Positions 1 to 7,618 of a DNA stretch of 20,260 bases are shown here, piece by piece. Within the stretch, counting starts at the first letter, position 1; each line of letters starts with the position of its first letter. The position numbers and the translations under genes are program-made. The notes under the pieces are model-generated. The model was not told the DNA's origin, made no database searches, and worked only from the letters and a program-made list of their open reading frames with translations. The DNA is from Desulfobacterales bacterium (GTDB taxonomy: Bacteria > Desulfobacterota > Desulfobacteria > Desulfobacterales > JAFDCJ01): the NCBI GenBank assembly GCA_020345785.1, contig CP070771.1:2989353-3009612 (forward strand), written 5' to 3'.

Positions 1-21
1 AAACTTCACCTAAACGGAACA

Positions 22-170
22 GTCCGCCGCGGCGGACAGAATATCGAATATCGAACCGCAGAATGTCGAAGGGTGGTTTCGCTGTGCTCAGTCTTTTTTT
101 GTAAAATAGACAGAATGTCTCCCTTCGATCCGCCTCCGGCGGAATATTCATTATTCGATATTCGATATTC
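22..170. repeat. Nested inverted-repeat element
   Basis: A 16-bp perfect GC palindrome lies at 22-37 (GTCCGCCGCGGCGGAC). A 17-bp perfect inverted repeat pairs 39-55 (GAATATCGAATATCGAA) with 154-170. Between its arms CGAAGGG (67-73) pairs with CCCTTCG (121-127), and TCCGCC-TCC-GGCGGA forms a small hairpin at 129-143. The nested symmetry and lack of coding potential suggest a REP/MITE-like dispersed repeat. Copies elsewhere in the genome cannot be seen from this window. Confidence 0.6.
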
Positions 171-200
171 GCTTTTTTAGAGTTTCTTTTATCGATCAAA

Positions 201-239
201 CCGGCCGCCCTCCCAATACGGGCAAGCTTCGGCGGCCGG
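201..239. repeat. GC-rich inverted repeat in the leader of the first radical SAM gene
   Basis: CCGGCCGCC (201-209) and GGCGGCCGG (231-239) are perfect 9-bp complements, and an inner GCCC/GGGC pairing is possible. It lies about 115 bp upstream of the gene starting near 355, so it could be a leader structure or part of the repeat block before it. It does not match the B12-box or SAM-box consensus patterns I know. Confidence 0.45.
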
Positions 240-354
240 CGGCTGGCCTGGCAACTGAAACCTCAAAGTACTCAGTAACATCGACGCCAAGTTGTCGATA
301 CGGCGCCTCTAAGCGCCTAAGATTCGCAGGAAAGGCTCGCGGAGAAAATTGGCA

Positions 355-1893
355 GTGAAGTCTCCCAAGCGCATTCTGATCGTCAACTGCTATGTTGACG
401 AATTCCGAATTCCCGTAAAGCGCAAATTAAAATTTCCCCAACCCATGGCACCGGCCTATTTGGCCGGCATATATTCTGCCGAACAATGCGATATCAAACT
501 TTACGACGAGCTTTACAGCGGGCCCCTGGAGGATGAAGGTCTTCTGTCCTTTCCCGACATGCTGGTGCTGACCGGCGTAAATTCCGCCTTCGACCGAATG
601 CTGCACATCACCGCTTATGTCAGAACTAAAAATCCCGAAGCTGTGGTGGTTGCCGGTGGACCGGCCATTCGCGCCCTGCCGGTGTATTCAAATCAATTTT
701 TTGACTATGTGTGTACCGGAGATATCGAGCAGCTCAGCCAGGTTATTGAGGAAGTGTTCGGCCGGGAATATGTCTCAGAATATTTCCGACAAACCGGTTG
801 GGTGATTCCGCGTTATGATCTGGCCTACTGGATGAAAACCATGAATTTCGTGGAATCCAGCCGCAATTGCTACTACCGCTGCAGCTACTGCTCTTTGACT
901 GCGGAGGGTGCCGGATATCAACCCTATGCGATCGAATACCTTCGGCAGCAGTTCATGGCGCTGGGCAAAAAGAGGATGGTGCATTTTCTCGACAATAATT
1001 TTGCTTCCCGCAATCGTGAATTTATGCTGCAGCGCTATGCGCTGATGAAGGATTTGCAGGCCCAAGGCTATTTGAATATGTGGGGTGCCGAGGTAACCAG
1101 CGATTTTTTTCTCAACCAGGATTACGTGGAACTGGCTCACGACTGCGGGTGTGTGGCACTTTTTTGCGGGGTGGAATCTTTCAGTAAAAAAGCGCTGCGA
1201 AGCTTCAGGAAATATCACAACAACTGCCTGCCCCAGGTCAAGATGATTCGAGACTGCCTGGATGCGGGAATTGCTTTTCTTTATGGCATCGTGCTTGATC
1301 CGACGACCAGAAGCCTGGCCGATCTGAAAGAAGAACTTGATTTTATCATCGATACGCCCGATATTACGCTGCCCTCCTATGTGACGCTGGCCATACCGCT
1401 GTTGGGAACGCCCTACTTTTACGAGTGTCTCGCACAGCGAAGGTTTTTGCCCCACATCAAGCTGCGTGATCTGGACGCGGCCACTTTGGCCTTAAAGCCG
1501 TTGGACGGCGTTGATGATACCGTCCGGTTCATCCGGACCATTCAGAACTTCAGCGGGTACAAGCGTCGGGTGGCAAAACACATGAAAGAATTTTACCGCA
1601 GATACCGCAGGGTGCTTTCGTGGGAAAAAATGATCGTATTGCAGTACAGCGCGCTGCATCTTTGCCTGCCGAGGCTGGCAACGGCCGGCAGCGACATCGG
1701 TGGTCTGCTGGGCGGCAACGGCAAGCATGGGGCGCCGCGAACTTACATCGGCGCCACCGAACCGCTGGATGCTTTTTATAAACCGGCCTTCCGGCTAGAT
1801 TCGAAGTTTGAAACTTATTTTCAGCCGACCATGTTGACCGATGGGCAGGGGGACCTTTGCGAGGACTTGCAGGCGGATTTGTTGATGAATTAG
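355..1893 (+). CDS. B12-binding-like domain radical SAM protein (copy 1)
   Basis: Cytoplasmic radical SAM enzyme of about 512 aa and unknown substrate. An N-terminal Rossmann-like region resembling the cobalamin-binding domain of class B radical SAM enzymes spans roughly residues 5-140 (RILIVNC at the start, VVVAGGP near 98-104). The canonical DxHxxG cobalamin ligand motif is absent, as in many relatives. The radical SAM core follows, with CX3CX2C (CYYRCSYC) at about residues 172-179, which should ligate a [4Fe-4S] cluster, and GVESF further on. The C-terminal third is not recognised. GTG at 355 was chosen because it matches the N-terminus of the paralog at 1900-3450 (MKKKRILIVNC); GGAG at 341-344 also allows a TTG at 349. 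The gene converges on its paralog, 6 bp away. Family is secure; reaction is unknown. Confidence 0.88.
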   Translation: MKSPKRILIVNCYVDEFRIPVKRKLKFPQPMAPAYLAGIYSAEQCDIKLYDELYSGPLEDEGLLSFPDMLVLTGVNSAFDRMLHITAYVRTKNPEAVVVAGGPAIRALPVYSNQFFDYVCTGDIEQLSQVIEEVFGREYVSEYFRQTGWVIPRYDLAYWMKTMNFVESSRNCYYRCSYCSLTAEGAGYQPYAIEYLRQQFMALGKKRMVHFLDNNFASRNREFMLQRYALMKDLQAQGYLNMWGAEVTSDFFLNQDYVELAHDCGCVALFCGVESFSKKALRSFRKYHNNCLPQVKMIRDCLDAGIAFLYGIVLDPTTRSLADLKEELDFIIDTPDITLPSYVTLAIPLLGTPYFYECLAQRRFLPHIKLRDLDAATLALKPLDGVDDTVRFIRTIQNFSGYKRRVAKHMKEFYRRYRRVLSWEKMIVLQYSALHLCLPRLATAGSDIGGLLGGNGKHGAPRTYIGATEPLDAFYKPAFRLDSKFETYFQPTMLTDGQGDLCEDLQADLLMN

Positions 1894-1906
1894 CGCCCGC
1901 TAATTC
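1887..1906. terminator. Shared palindrome covering both stop codons
   Basis: GAATTAGC-GCCC-GCTAATTC is a perfect 8-bp stem with a 4-nt loop. The TAG of the plus-strand gene (1891-1893) and the TAG of the minus-strand gene (1900-1902) both lie within the stem. A hairpin at the meeting point of convergent genes could act as a bidirectional terminator, but no U-tract follows on either strand, so that role is an inference. Confidence 0.45.
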
Positions 1907-3450
1907 GCCAACTTGGCTGATGTTTTTACACCAAGATCTGCCTGCAGGTCTTCTGAGAGGTTACCCTTCTCATCGGTCAGCATGGTAGGCTTGAAGTAGG
2001 ATTCGAATTGCGCGTCGACCCGAAATGCCGGCCGGTAAAATGGATCGAGTCCTTCGGTCGGGCTCAGGTAGGTGCGTTTATGCAGCAAGCGGCCCATCAG
2101 CACTTTGCCCATGCTCGTGGGAGCCGTAGACAGATTCGGCGTAGCCAGCAGAAGACTGCTGTAAATACAGATGAGAAGACTTTCGGGCGGCAGTTTTTTG
2201 CGATAAATCCGAAAAAAGTTTTTGGCATGGCCCAGGATTCGCTTGCGATAGCCGGTAAAACTCTGGATATTTTTAATGAATCGCACCACATCCGGTATGG
2301 GGTCCAGCGGTTTCAGCGCCAGGGTCCTGCCGTCCAGATCCCGGATTTTGACATTGGGCAGAAAACGCTTCTGCGCAAGGCATTCGTAGAAAAACGGGGT
2401 GCCCAGCAGGGGAACGGCCAGGGTGACAAAGGCCGGCAGGGTCACCTGGGGTGTGTCGAGCAGAAAGTCGATTTCCCGGCCGATATCCCGCAGCGTGCGG
2501 GTGGAGGCGTCCACCAGCATACCGTAGTAGAAGGTGAGTCCCGCCTCCAGGCATTTTTTGATTATCTCCACCTGGGGTAGGTGAACATTCTGATACTTGT
2601 TAAAACTGATCAGGGCCTTCTCATCAAAAGACTCGACACCGCTGAAGAGACCGATACAACCGGATTTACGGGCCAGCTCCAGGTTTTCATCTTCAAAGAA
2701 AAAATCATTGGAAACCAGGGCGCTCCAGCGCCAGAAAGTCTTCTTTTGCCATTGCTCCCGCAACAATGCCAGGCGGTCGCGCAAAAACCGGGGATTGGGC
2801 CCGCCGAAATTGTTGTCGAGAAACAGCAGCAATCTCCCTTTACCCAGGGCATCGAACTGGGCGCTTAAGTAGGCCAGGTCATACTGCTGATATTTTTTAT
2901 TTTCGGCACTCAGCCCACAGTAGTTGCAGCGATAATTGCAGTAACGGCTCGACTCCACATAGACCATGTCCTTCATATAGTAGGCCAGGTCATAGCGGGG
3001 AACGGCCCAGCCTGTCTCAAGGAAGGCCGGCGATACGTATTGCGGACCGAAGACTTCTTCGATGATTTGCTGCAGTTGTTCGATATCGCCGGTGCAGGCG
3101 TAATCAAAGAAACGTCCGGCGTACTGCGGGATATTGCGGATGCAGGGACCGCCGGCTACCACCACGGTCTTTTTATTTTTGGTGCGAACATAGGCCGTCA
3201 GGTGCAGCATACGGTCGAAGGTGAAATTCAGGCCGGTTAAAATAAGCATGTCGGGCCAGCTCAACAGCTTTTCTTCTTCCAGCGGCCCACTGTAGATTTC
3301 ATCGTATAAGATGATCCGGCAGCGGTCCGGCGCCAAGATGCCGGCAAGATAGGCCGCTGCCATGGAAAAGGGTAATCTCCGGGTGCGCCGCATCCGTATC
3401 CGCAGTTCATCAACGCCGCAGTTGACGATTAAAATCCGTTTTTTTTTCAT
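1900..3450 (-). CDS. B12-binding-like domain radical SAM protein (copy 2)
   Basis: Paralog of the gene at 355-1893, co-linear over its whole length of 516 aa and, by eye, more than half identical. It has the same N-terminal cobalamin-domain-like region (RILIVNCGVDE; VVVAGGP near 96-102), CX3CX2C (CNYRCNYC) at residues 171-178, GVESF, and a matching C-terminal tail (LTDEKGNLSEDLQADL). The DxHxxG motif is again missing. The start is an ATG; the upstream ribosome binding site is weak. Retention of every core motif in both copies suggests both are functional and have diverged, rather than one decaying. The substrate cannot be deduced and no accessory biosynthetic genes are adjacent. It runs toward its twin tail to tail, implying an inverted duplication. 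Confidence 0.88.
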   Translation of the reverse strand: MKKKRILIVNCGVDELRIRMRRTRRLPFSMAAAYLAGILAPDRCRIILYDEIYSGPLEEEKLLSWPDMLILTGLNFTFDRMLHLTAYVRTKNKKTVVVAGGPCIRNIPQYAGRFFDYACTGDIEQLQQIIEEVFGPQYVSPAFLETGWAVPRYDLAYYMKDMVYVESSRYCNYRCNYCGLSAENKKYQQYDLAYLSAQFDALGKGRLLLFLDNNFGGPNPRFLRDRLALLREQWQKKTFWRWSALVSNDFFFEDENLELARKSGCIGLFSGVESFDEKALISFNKYQNVHLPQVEIIKKCLEAGLTFYYGMLVDASTRTLRDIGREIDFLLDTPQVTLPAFVTLAVPLLGTPFFYECLAQKRFLPNVKIRDLDGRTLALKPLDPIPDVVRFIKNIQSFTGYRKRILGHAKNFFRIYRKKLPPESLLICIYSSLLLATPNLSTAPTSMGKVLMGRLLHKRTYLSPTEGLDPFYRPAFRVDAQFESYFKPTMLTDEKGNLSEDLQADLGVKTSAKLAN

Positions 3451-3487
3451 CGCTCAGTGCTCTTATTCTTAATAAGCAGCAATATTT

Positions 3488-3516
3488 TTCACCGCGGAGG
3501 CGCAGAGGGCGCAGAG
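3488..3516 (+). repeat. CTCTGCG-type repeat, left arm
   Basis: A 29-nt sequence starting TTCACCGCGGAGGCGCAGAG, with an internal 9-bp tandem period (GCGCAGAGG). It is matched in inverted orientation at 3825-3853 with three transitions. Together the arms bracket the gene-free block between the second radical SAM gene and the cyclase gene. Confidence 0.6.
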
Positions 3517-3780
3517 GGCGATTATTTTTTTATTTGCCGTTGAGAGGCCCCGCCGAGACGGGATGACCGATCTGTTTTTTAATTTAAATGGCGGCCTCCG
3601 GCAAATAAAAAGACTCATGCGCTGCGGGCAAAACAAAAACCTGATTTTCACATTGGCCGGTTTCGTATTAATATGAATTATATGTTGGGCTAAAAATTTA
3701 TTCTAAGATTGAAAACCTGGTCTATTGGGCCAGGATTCTTTACTTATTGCCGATATATTTTCTGCCATCGGCTGATCGTG
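3517..3780. other. Gene-free interior of the repeat-bracketed block
   Basis: AT-rich stretch with only one short minus-strand frame (60 codons) that looks random. An imperfect stem may form between TTTGCCGTTGAGAGGCC (about 3533-3549) and GGCGGCCTCCGGCAAA (about 3591-3606). No ribosome binding site and start pair or known family was seen. Confidence 0.35.
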
Positions 3781-3813
3781 TTTCATTTGCCTTTCTCTCA
3801 AAGGCAAATGAAA
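3781..3813. terminator. Perfect 14-bp hairpin downstream of the cyclase gene
   Basis: TTTCATTTGCCTTT (3781-3794), loop CTCTC, AAAGGCAAATGAAA (3800-3813): a perfect 14-bp stem. It lies about 80 bp beyond the stop of the minus-strand cyclase gene, so it could end that transcript. No clear U-tract follows on the minus strand, and it could equally be part of the repeat element around it. Confidence 0.45.
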
Positions 3814-3824
3814 AGAAAAGTTTT

Positions 3825-3853
3825 CTCTGCGCTCTTTGCGCCTCTGCGGTGAA
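3825..3853 (-). repeat. CTCTGCG-type repeat, right arm (inverted)
   Basis: Starts CTCTGCGCTCTTTGCGCCTC and is the inverted counterpart of 3488-3516, matching 26 of 29 positions. The same 9-nt periodicity is visible. Its end lies 39 bp beyond the stop codon of the minus-strand cyclase gene. Confidence 0.6.
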
Positions 3854-3892
3854 TTTTATAATTGTTTTTTGGGTCGAATTGCCGTTAGGGAA

Positions 3893-6800
3893 TTAATGCG
3901 ACGCAATCATTTTCTGAACTCTCTGCATTTCTTGGGTGGCATTGCTGGCGCTAAACTGGCGATTCGCCTCCTCCCAGTGATTGAGCGCGGTGGCGGTATT
4001 GCCGCGGTCGCGGCAAATCTCGCCCCAGGCAAGATGGGTGCGGGCCGCTTCCAGCCGGTTTTGGCCGGACTCCAGCACGGCGAGACTTTCGGCCAGCCGG
4101 GCTTCAGCCTGATCCCAGGCGGGGGTGGACGATTTTGCCAGGGCCTGGCCCCACACCCGGTATGACACACCCACCGACCAGATACTGCCCAGCGGTTTGG
4201 CGGTCTCAATGATTTGACCGGCTATCTGAATTGCACTGTCCAGCTTGCCGCCCAACAAGGCGATTTCAGCTCTGGCCGCTTGAAATACATCGCCCATGAT
4301 GACTTTACCGCCCAGCTTTTGGGCCACTTGCTGGGAGCGGCTGATCTGTTCGTTTGCCACTTGGAGCTGGCCGTTGAGCGCGGCCGCCCAGGCCCACAAA
4401 GCATACCCCACATAAAGATAGATCAAATCGCCGGACCGCTTGGAAGCCTCCACGGCGGCCCGGGCGGCTTCAACTGCGCGCTGCCGGTCGCCGGCAAAAA
4501 AGTGGGCAAACCCGAGACAGTTCTGACTGACCGCAATGCCGGTAAATGACTGGAAATCCGTGGCCTTGGTTAATGCATCCTGGACCTCGGCCAGCCCTTT
4601 TTGATATTCACCCATGCCGACGATTGCGGAACCATAAAAGCTTTTGGTTTGTATCCATTCCGGCCAGCGTGACGTCTTTTCGAACAATTTGATCGCCTGC
4701 GCCATCAAAGCCGCGCCTCTCTCCAGATGGCCCTGCACCCCAAGGGCCTGACCGATCGCTCCGGACGGGATGGCCAATAGCTCTTGATCACCGGTTTGCT
4801 GAGCCACCGGCAGCACCTGTTTGTAATAAGCGAGGGCTTCTCGCATGTCGCCACGCTGATAATGGGCCCGGCCGATCCAAAAGTGGACTCGGGCCAGGCG
4901 CAGGGTGTCTTCATCCGATTTCCGACCGTTCTCGGATAATGACTCGACTAATTTTTCGGCTTCGTCCAGGCGTCTGAGCAACGCTTCAGCCGAGTCTGCC
5001 AGCCAGGATGAAATGGTCAGCTTAATTATCGTGTCCACGCGGAGCCGGCGATGTTTTTCCCCATCCCCCAGATGATCCAGGGCCTTGATTGCCTTATTGA
5101 AGTGGGTTTTGGCCTCAGCCAGCGCGTACAGACGAATGGCGTTATCACCGGCCATATTGAGATAGACAAAGGCACGTTCCCAGTCTTCGGCGCGCAGAAA
5201 GTGTTCACCGATGATATTGCTGTATTCGTTCAAACGGTCTGCAAAGTGCTGCTCCATGGCCCGTCCGACTTTACGGTGCAGTTCCTTGCGGCGCGCCGTC
5301 AGAAGACTGTAATAGGTTACCTCCTGGATCAACGCGTGTTTGAAGATGTACTCCAGCTCCGGGAACAGGCATTTTTCATAAATAAACTCAAGACCCTGAA
5401 GATTGAGAAGGTAGGCTTTAAGTTCGTCCTGCAAACCGGTGATGGATTGCAGGATGCGATAGGCAAAATCTCTGCCGATCACCGAGGCGACTTGCATGGT
5501 TCGCTTAATATTTTCTTCCAGCCGGTCGATGCGGGAGGTAATCAGACCCTGGATAGTGTCGGGCACATCCATCTGAGCTGCCTCGCGACTCAAGATATAG
5601 CAGTGACCCTCGCATTTGATGGTGCCGTTGTCCAGCAGCGTGCGGGTGAATTCTTCGATGAAAAGCGGATTGCCCGCGGCCCTGGCCAGGATAAGCTCTC
5701 TGATTTCGGGGGCAATTTCATTGCCTTCAAGGATGGCCTCGAGCAGTTTGATGCTGGAAGGCGTGCGCAGCTGGGTAAGGCCGATCTGGGTGTAATAGGA
5801 TTTGTTGCCCCATTGATGCGTATACTCCTGACGATACAGCAAAAGGAGCATAATTTTGCTGTTGGCGAGCCACCCGATCAGATAGTCCAGGAAATCTTCC
5901 GAGGTCTTGTCGATCCAGTGTAAATCTTCGACTGCGATAATCAGCGGATTGTCCTGGCTGATGCGCAGAAAAAGATCCCGGATAGCTTCAAAGGTTCGCT
6001 CCCTTTTTTGCTGGGGATCCAAATCGGTGAAATCTTCATCTTTGCTCTTTAAACCTAAAAGTTCCTCAAGGGGCGCCAGCGAGGGCCTCAAGTTTGAATT
6101 CAGCGCATCGATTTTTGCCGCCAGCTTGGCTTTGACGGCGGCATCGCTGTCGCTGTTTTGAATTTCAAAATAGGATCTGATGATGTCCAGCACGGGTAGA
6201 TAGCTCATCGTACCGCCATAGTGCAGACAGCGGCCTTCAAGATAGATGAATTCATCCTGGGCCAGCAAATTTACAAATTCCAGCAGCAGCCGGGACTTTC
6301 CGACACCGGCCTCGCCGACCAAACCCACCAACTGCCCGGAACCGGTCAGCACCTCGTCATAGACATCCATCAGAATGCCCATGGTGTTTTTGCGGCCGAC
6401 AAAGCGTGTTAAGCCTTTGGCCACCGATGCGCCGATTCGGGTCCCCACATCCCCTGTTTTTATCAGTTGATAGGCCTCCTGCGGCTTTTCAAGACCTTTG
6501 ATATCGACCAGCCCGATGGATTCGAGCTGGAAAAAGTCCCGCACCAGCCTGTGGGTGGCAGTGGATACAAGAACACTGCCGGGTTTCGCGAGTGTCTCCA
6601 TGCGCGATGCCAGGTTGGTGGTGTTGCCAATGGCGGTGTAATCCATTCTGAGGTCATCGCCGATGGAGCCGACGACCACCGGACCTGAATTCAGGCCGAT
6701 GCGCATGGCAAAATCGATGCCGTATTTTTTCTTAAAATCATCACCGTAGTCTTTTAACGCGCTCTGAATGGCCAGGGCCGCATGGCAGGCTCGCTGGGCG

Positions 6801-7261
6801 TGGTCTTCGTGGGCCACAGGTGCACCGAACAGGGCCATAACGCCGTCACCGGTAAACTGATTGATGGTGCCTTCAAACCGGTGAATGTTTTCCATCAGAA
6901 TCTTGAAGGTCCCATCCATGAGTTGGTGAACTTCCTCCGGATCCAGTTTTTCCGAAAGGGCTGTAAAATTGGCGACGTCGGCGAAAAATACAGTTACAAG
7001 CTTGCGTTCACCTTCGATGGAACTCCTGGAGGTCAGTATCTTTTCAGCCAGAAATTTAGGGGTGTAGGTCTGAGGCTGAGAGTAGTCAATCAGTTCGGGT
7101 TCCGTTATGCGCTGCAGGCTATGACCGCAGCTCATGCAGAATTTTCCACCCGCCGGCGTGATAGTGCCGCACTTGGGACACTGAATATCGAAGCCTTTGC
7201 CGCACTCAACGCAAAATTTGGCGCCGGGCGGGTTCATCGTCTGACAGTTTGGGCATTTCAT
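3893..7261 (-). CDS. Zinc-ribbon / class III cyclase / STAND ATPase / TPR signalling protein
   Basis: Probable cytoplasmic signalling protein of 1122 aa. Two zinc ribbons open it (cysteines 3, 6, 17, 20 and 28, 31, 42, 45). A class III nucleotide cyclase domain spans about 84-270, with metal-binding D95 (FFADVANFT) and D139 (FTGDG) and the N216/R220 pair (TNLASRME). The usual adenine-selecting Lys is Gln135 (INQFTGD), so its product is uncertain, although Gln is frequent in this subfamily. A STAND/AAA-type ATPase follows, with Walker A GEAGVGKS at 316-323 and Walker B IIAVEDLHW near D446. The C-terminal 400 or so residues form TPR-like helical repeats. The ATG at 7261 was chosen over one at 7297 because GGAG (7270-7273) sits 8 nt upstream and the family usually begins MKCPxC. 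It appears monocistronic, with a promoter at 7426-7455. Confidence 0.92.
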   Translation of the reverse strand: MKCPNCQTMNPPGAKFCVECGKGFDIQCPKCGTITPAGGKFCMSCGHSLQRITEPELIDYSQPQTYTPKFLAEKILTSRSSIEGERKLVTVFFADVANFTALSEKLDPEEVHQLMDGTFKILMENIHRFEGTINQFTGDGVMALFGAPVAHEDHAQRACHAALAIQSALKDYGDDFKKKYGIDFAMRIGLNSGPVVVGSIGDDLRMDYTAIGNTTNLASRMETLAKPGSVLVSTATHRLVRDFFQLESIGLVDIKGLEKPQEAYQLIKTGDVGTRIGASVAKGLTRFVGRKNTMGILMDVYDEVLTGSGQLVGLVGEAGVGKSRLLLEFVNLLAQDEFIYLEGRCLHYGGTMSYLPVLDIIRSYFEIQNSDSDAAVKAKLAAKIDALNSNLRPSLAPLEELLGLKSKDEDFTDLDPQQKRERTFEAIRDLFLRISQDNPLIIAVEDLHWIDKTSEDFLDYLIGWLANSKIMLLLLYRQEYTHQWGNKSYYTQIGLTQLRTPSSIKLLEAILEGNEIAPEIRELILARAAGNPLFIEEFTRTLLDNGTIKCEGHCYILSREAAQMDVPDTIQGLITSRIDRLEENIKRTMQVASVIGRDFAYRILQSITGLQDELKAYLLNLQGLEFIYEKCLFPELEYIFKHALIQEVTYYSLLTARRKELHRKVGRAMEQHFADRLNEYSNIIGEHFLRAEDWERAFVYLNMAGDNAIRLYALAEAKTHFNKAIKALDHLGDGEKHRRLRVDTIIKLTISSWLADSAEALLRRLDEAEKLVESLSENGRKSDEDTLRLARVHFWIGRAHYQRGDMREALAYYKQVLPVAQQTGDQELLAIPSGAIGQALGVQGHLERGAALMAQAIKLFEKTSRWPEWIQTKSFYGSAIVGMGEYQKGLAEVQDALTKATDFQSFTGIAVSQNCLGFAHFFAGDRQRAVEAARAAVEASKRSGDLIYLYVGYALWAWAAALNGQLQVANEQISRSQQVAQKLGGKVIMGDVFQAARAEIALLGGKLDSAIQIAGQIIETAKPLGSIWSVGVSYRVWGQALAKSSTPAWDQAEARLAESLAVLESGQNRLEAARTHLAWGEICRDRGNTATALNHWEEANRQFSASNATQEMQRVQKMIASH

Positions 7262-7333
7262 CTGTCGGTCTCCGTGACATATTGTCTGAAGGCTCATCCG
7301 GCATTCGCTTTCACAGGGGCCGAAGTTGCTGCA

Positions 7334-7348
7334 CGTGATCCGATCACG
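7334..7348. promoter_or_regulatory. Operator-like palindrome in the cyclase leader
   Basis: CGTGATC-C-GATCACG is a perfect odd palindrome between the predicted promoter (7426-7455) and the start codon at 7261. Position and symmetry suit a protein-binding site or a small hairpin. Half-site spacing differs from the CRP consensus by one base. Confidence 0.3.
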
Positions 7349-7425
7349 ATACGAATTAGATGACCTTACTGTTCGTTCAGGGGTGATGTTGAAAGGTAAT
7401 TTATCTGATTTCTTGTGCGCACCTT

Positions 7426-7455
7426 AACATAGATAAATCAAACAGGATTTGTCAA
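7426..7455 (-). promoter_or_regulatory. Sigma-70-type promoter for the cyclase gene
   Basis: On the minus strand, TTGACA (7455-7450) and TATGTT (7431-7426) are separated by 18 bp. The -35 is a perfect match and the -10 matches 4 of 6. It would give a leader of about 155 nt before the ATG at 7261. Confidence 0.5.
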
Positions 7456-7618
7456 GTATTCAGTTTCTTATCGGAAGCAGCCTGCCCTCCGGGAGCAGGT
7501 TCAATATGCACTCAAACGATCTTTTTTAGGGCCGGGCAGCCCCACGCGCTGGACTGAGAGAGCCTGACCGGCAGCCGATCCCACAAAATGCACCTTTTCT
7601 TCAAGAGACAAGAGATGC
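7456..7618. other. Intergenic, nothing recognised
   Basis: Non-coding stretch between the cyclase promoter and the transporter remnant. No start codon with a ribosome binding site and no convincing hairpin or repeat was seen here. Confidence 0.4.

Noticed and set aside
171..348. Cobalamin or GEMM riboswitch ahead of the B12-type radical SAM gene
   Set aside because: I could not find a B12 box or the conserved c-di-GMP aptamer core; only generic GC-rich pairing is present.
775..1455. 226-codon minus-strand open frame opposite radical SAM copy 1
   Set aside because: It lies wholly within a gene with clear radical SAM motifs, has no recognisable domain and a low-complexity composition typical of antisense shadows.
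3469..3892. Insertion sequence or CRISPR array between genes
   Set aside because: No transposase, and the repeats are two inverted copies rather than regularly spaced direct repeats.
5051..5923. 290-codon plus-strand open frame inside the cyclase/STAND gene
   Set aside because: It is antisense to the conserved ATPase and TPR region and no protein family is recognisable.
7334..7348. CRP-like binding site in the cyclase leader
   Set aside because: GTGA and TCAC half-sites are 5 bp apart rather than 6 and flanking bases do not match the consensus. It is kept only as a generic palindrome.
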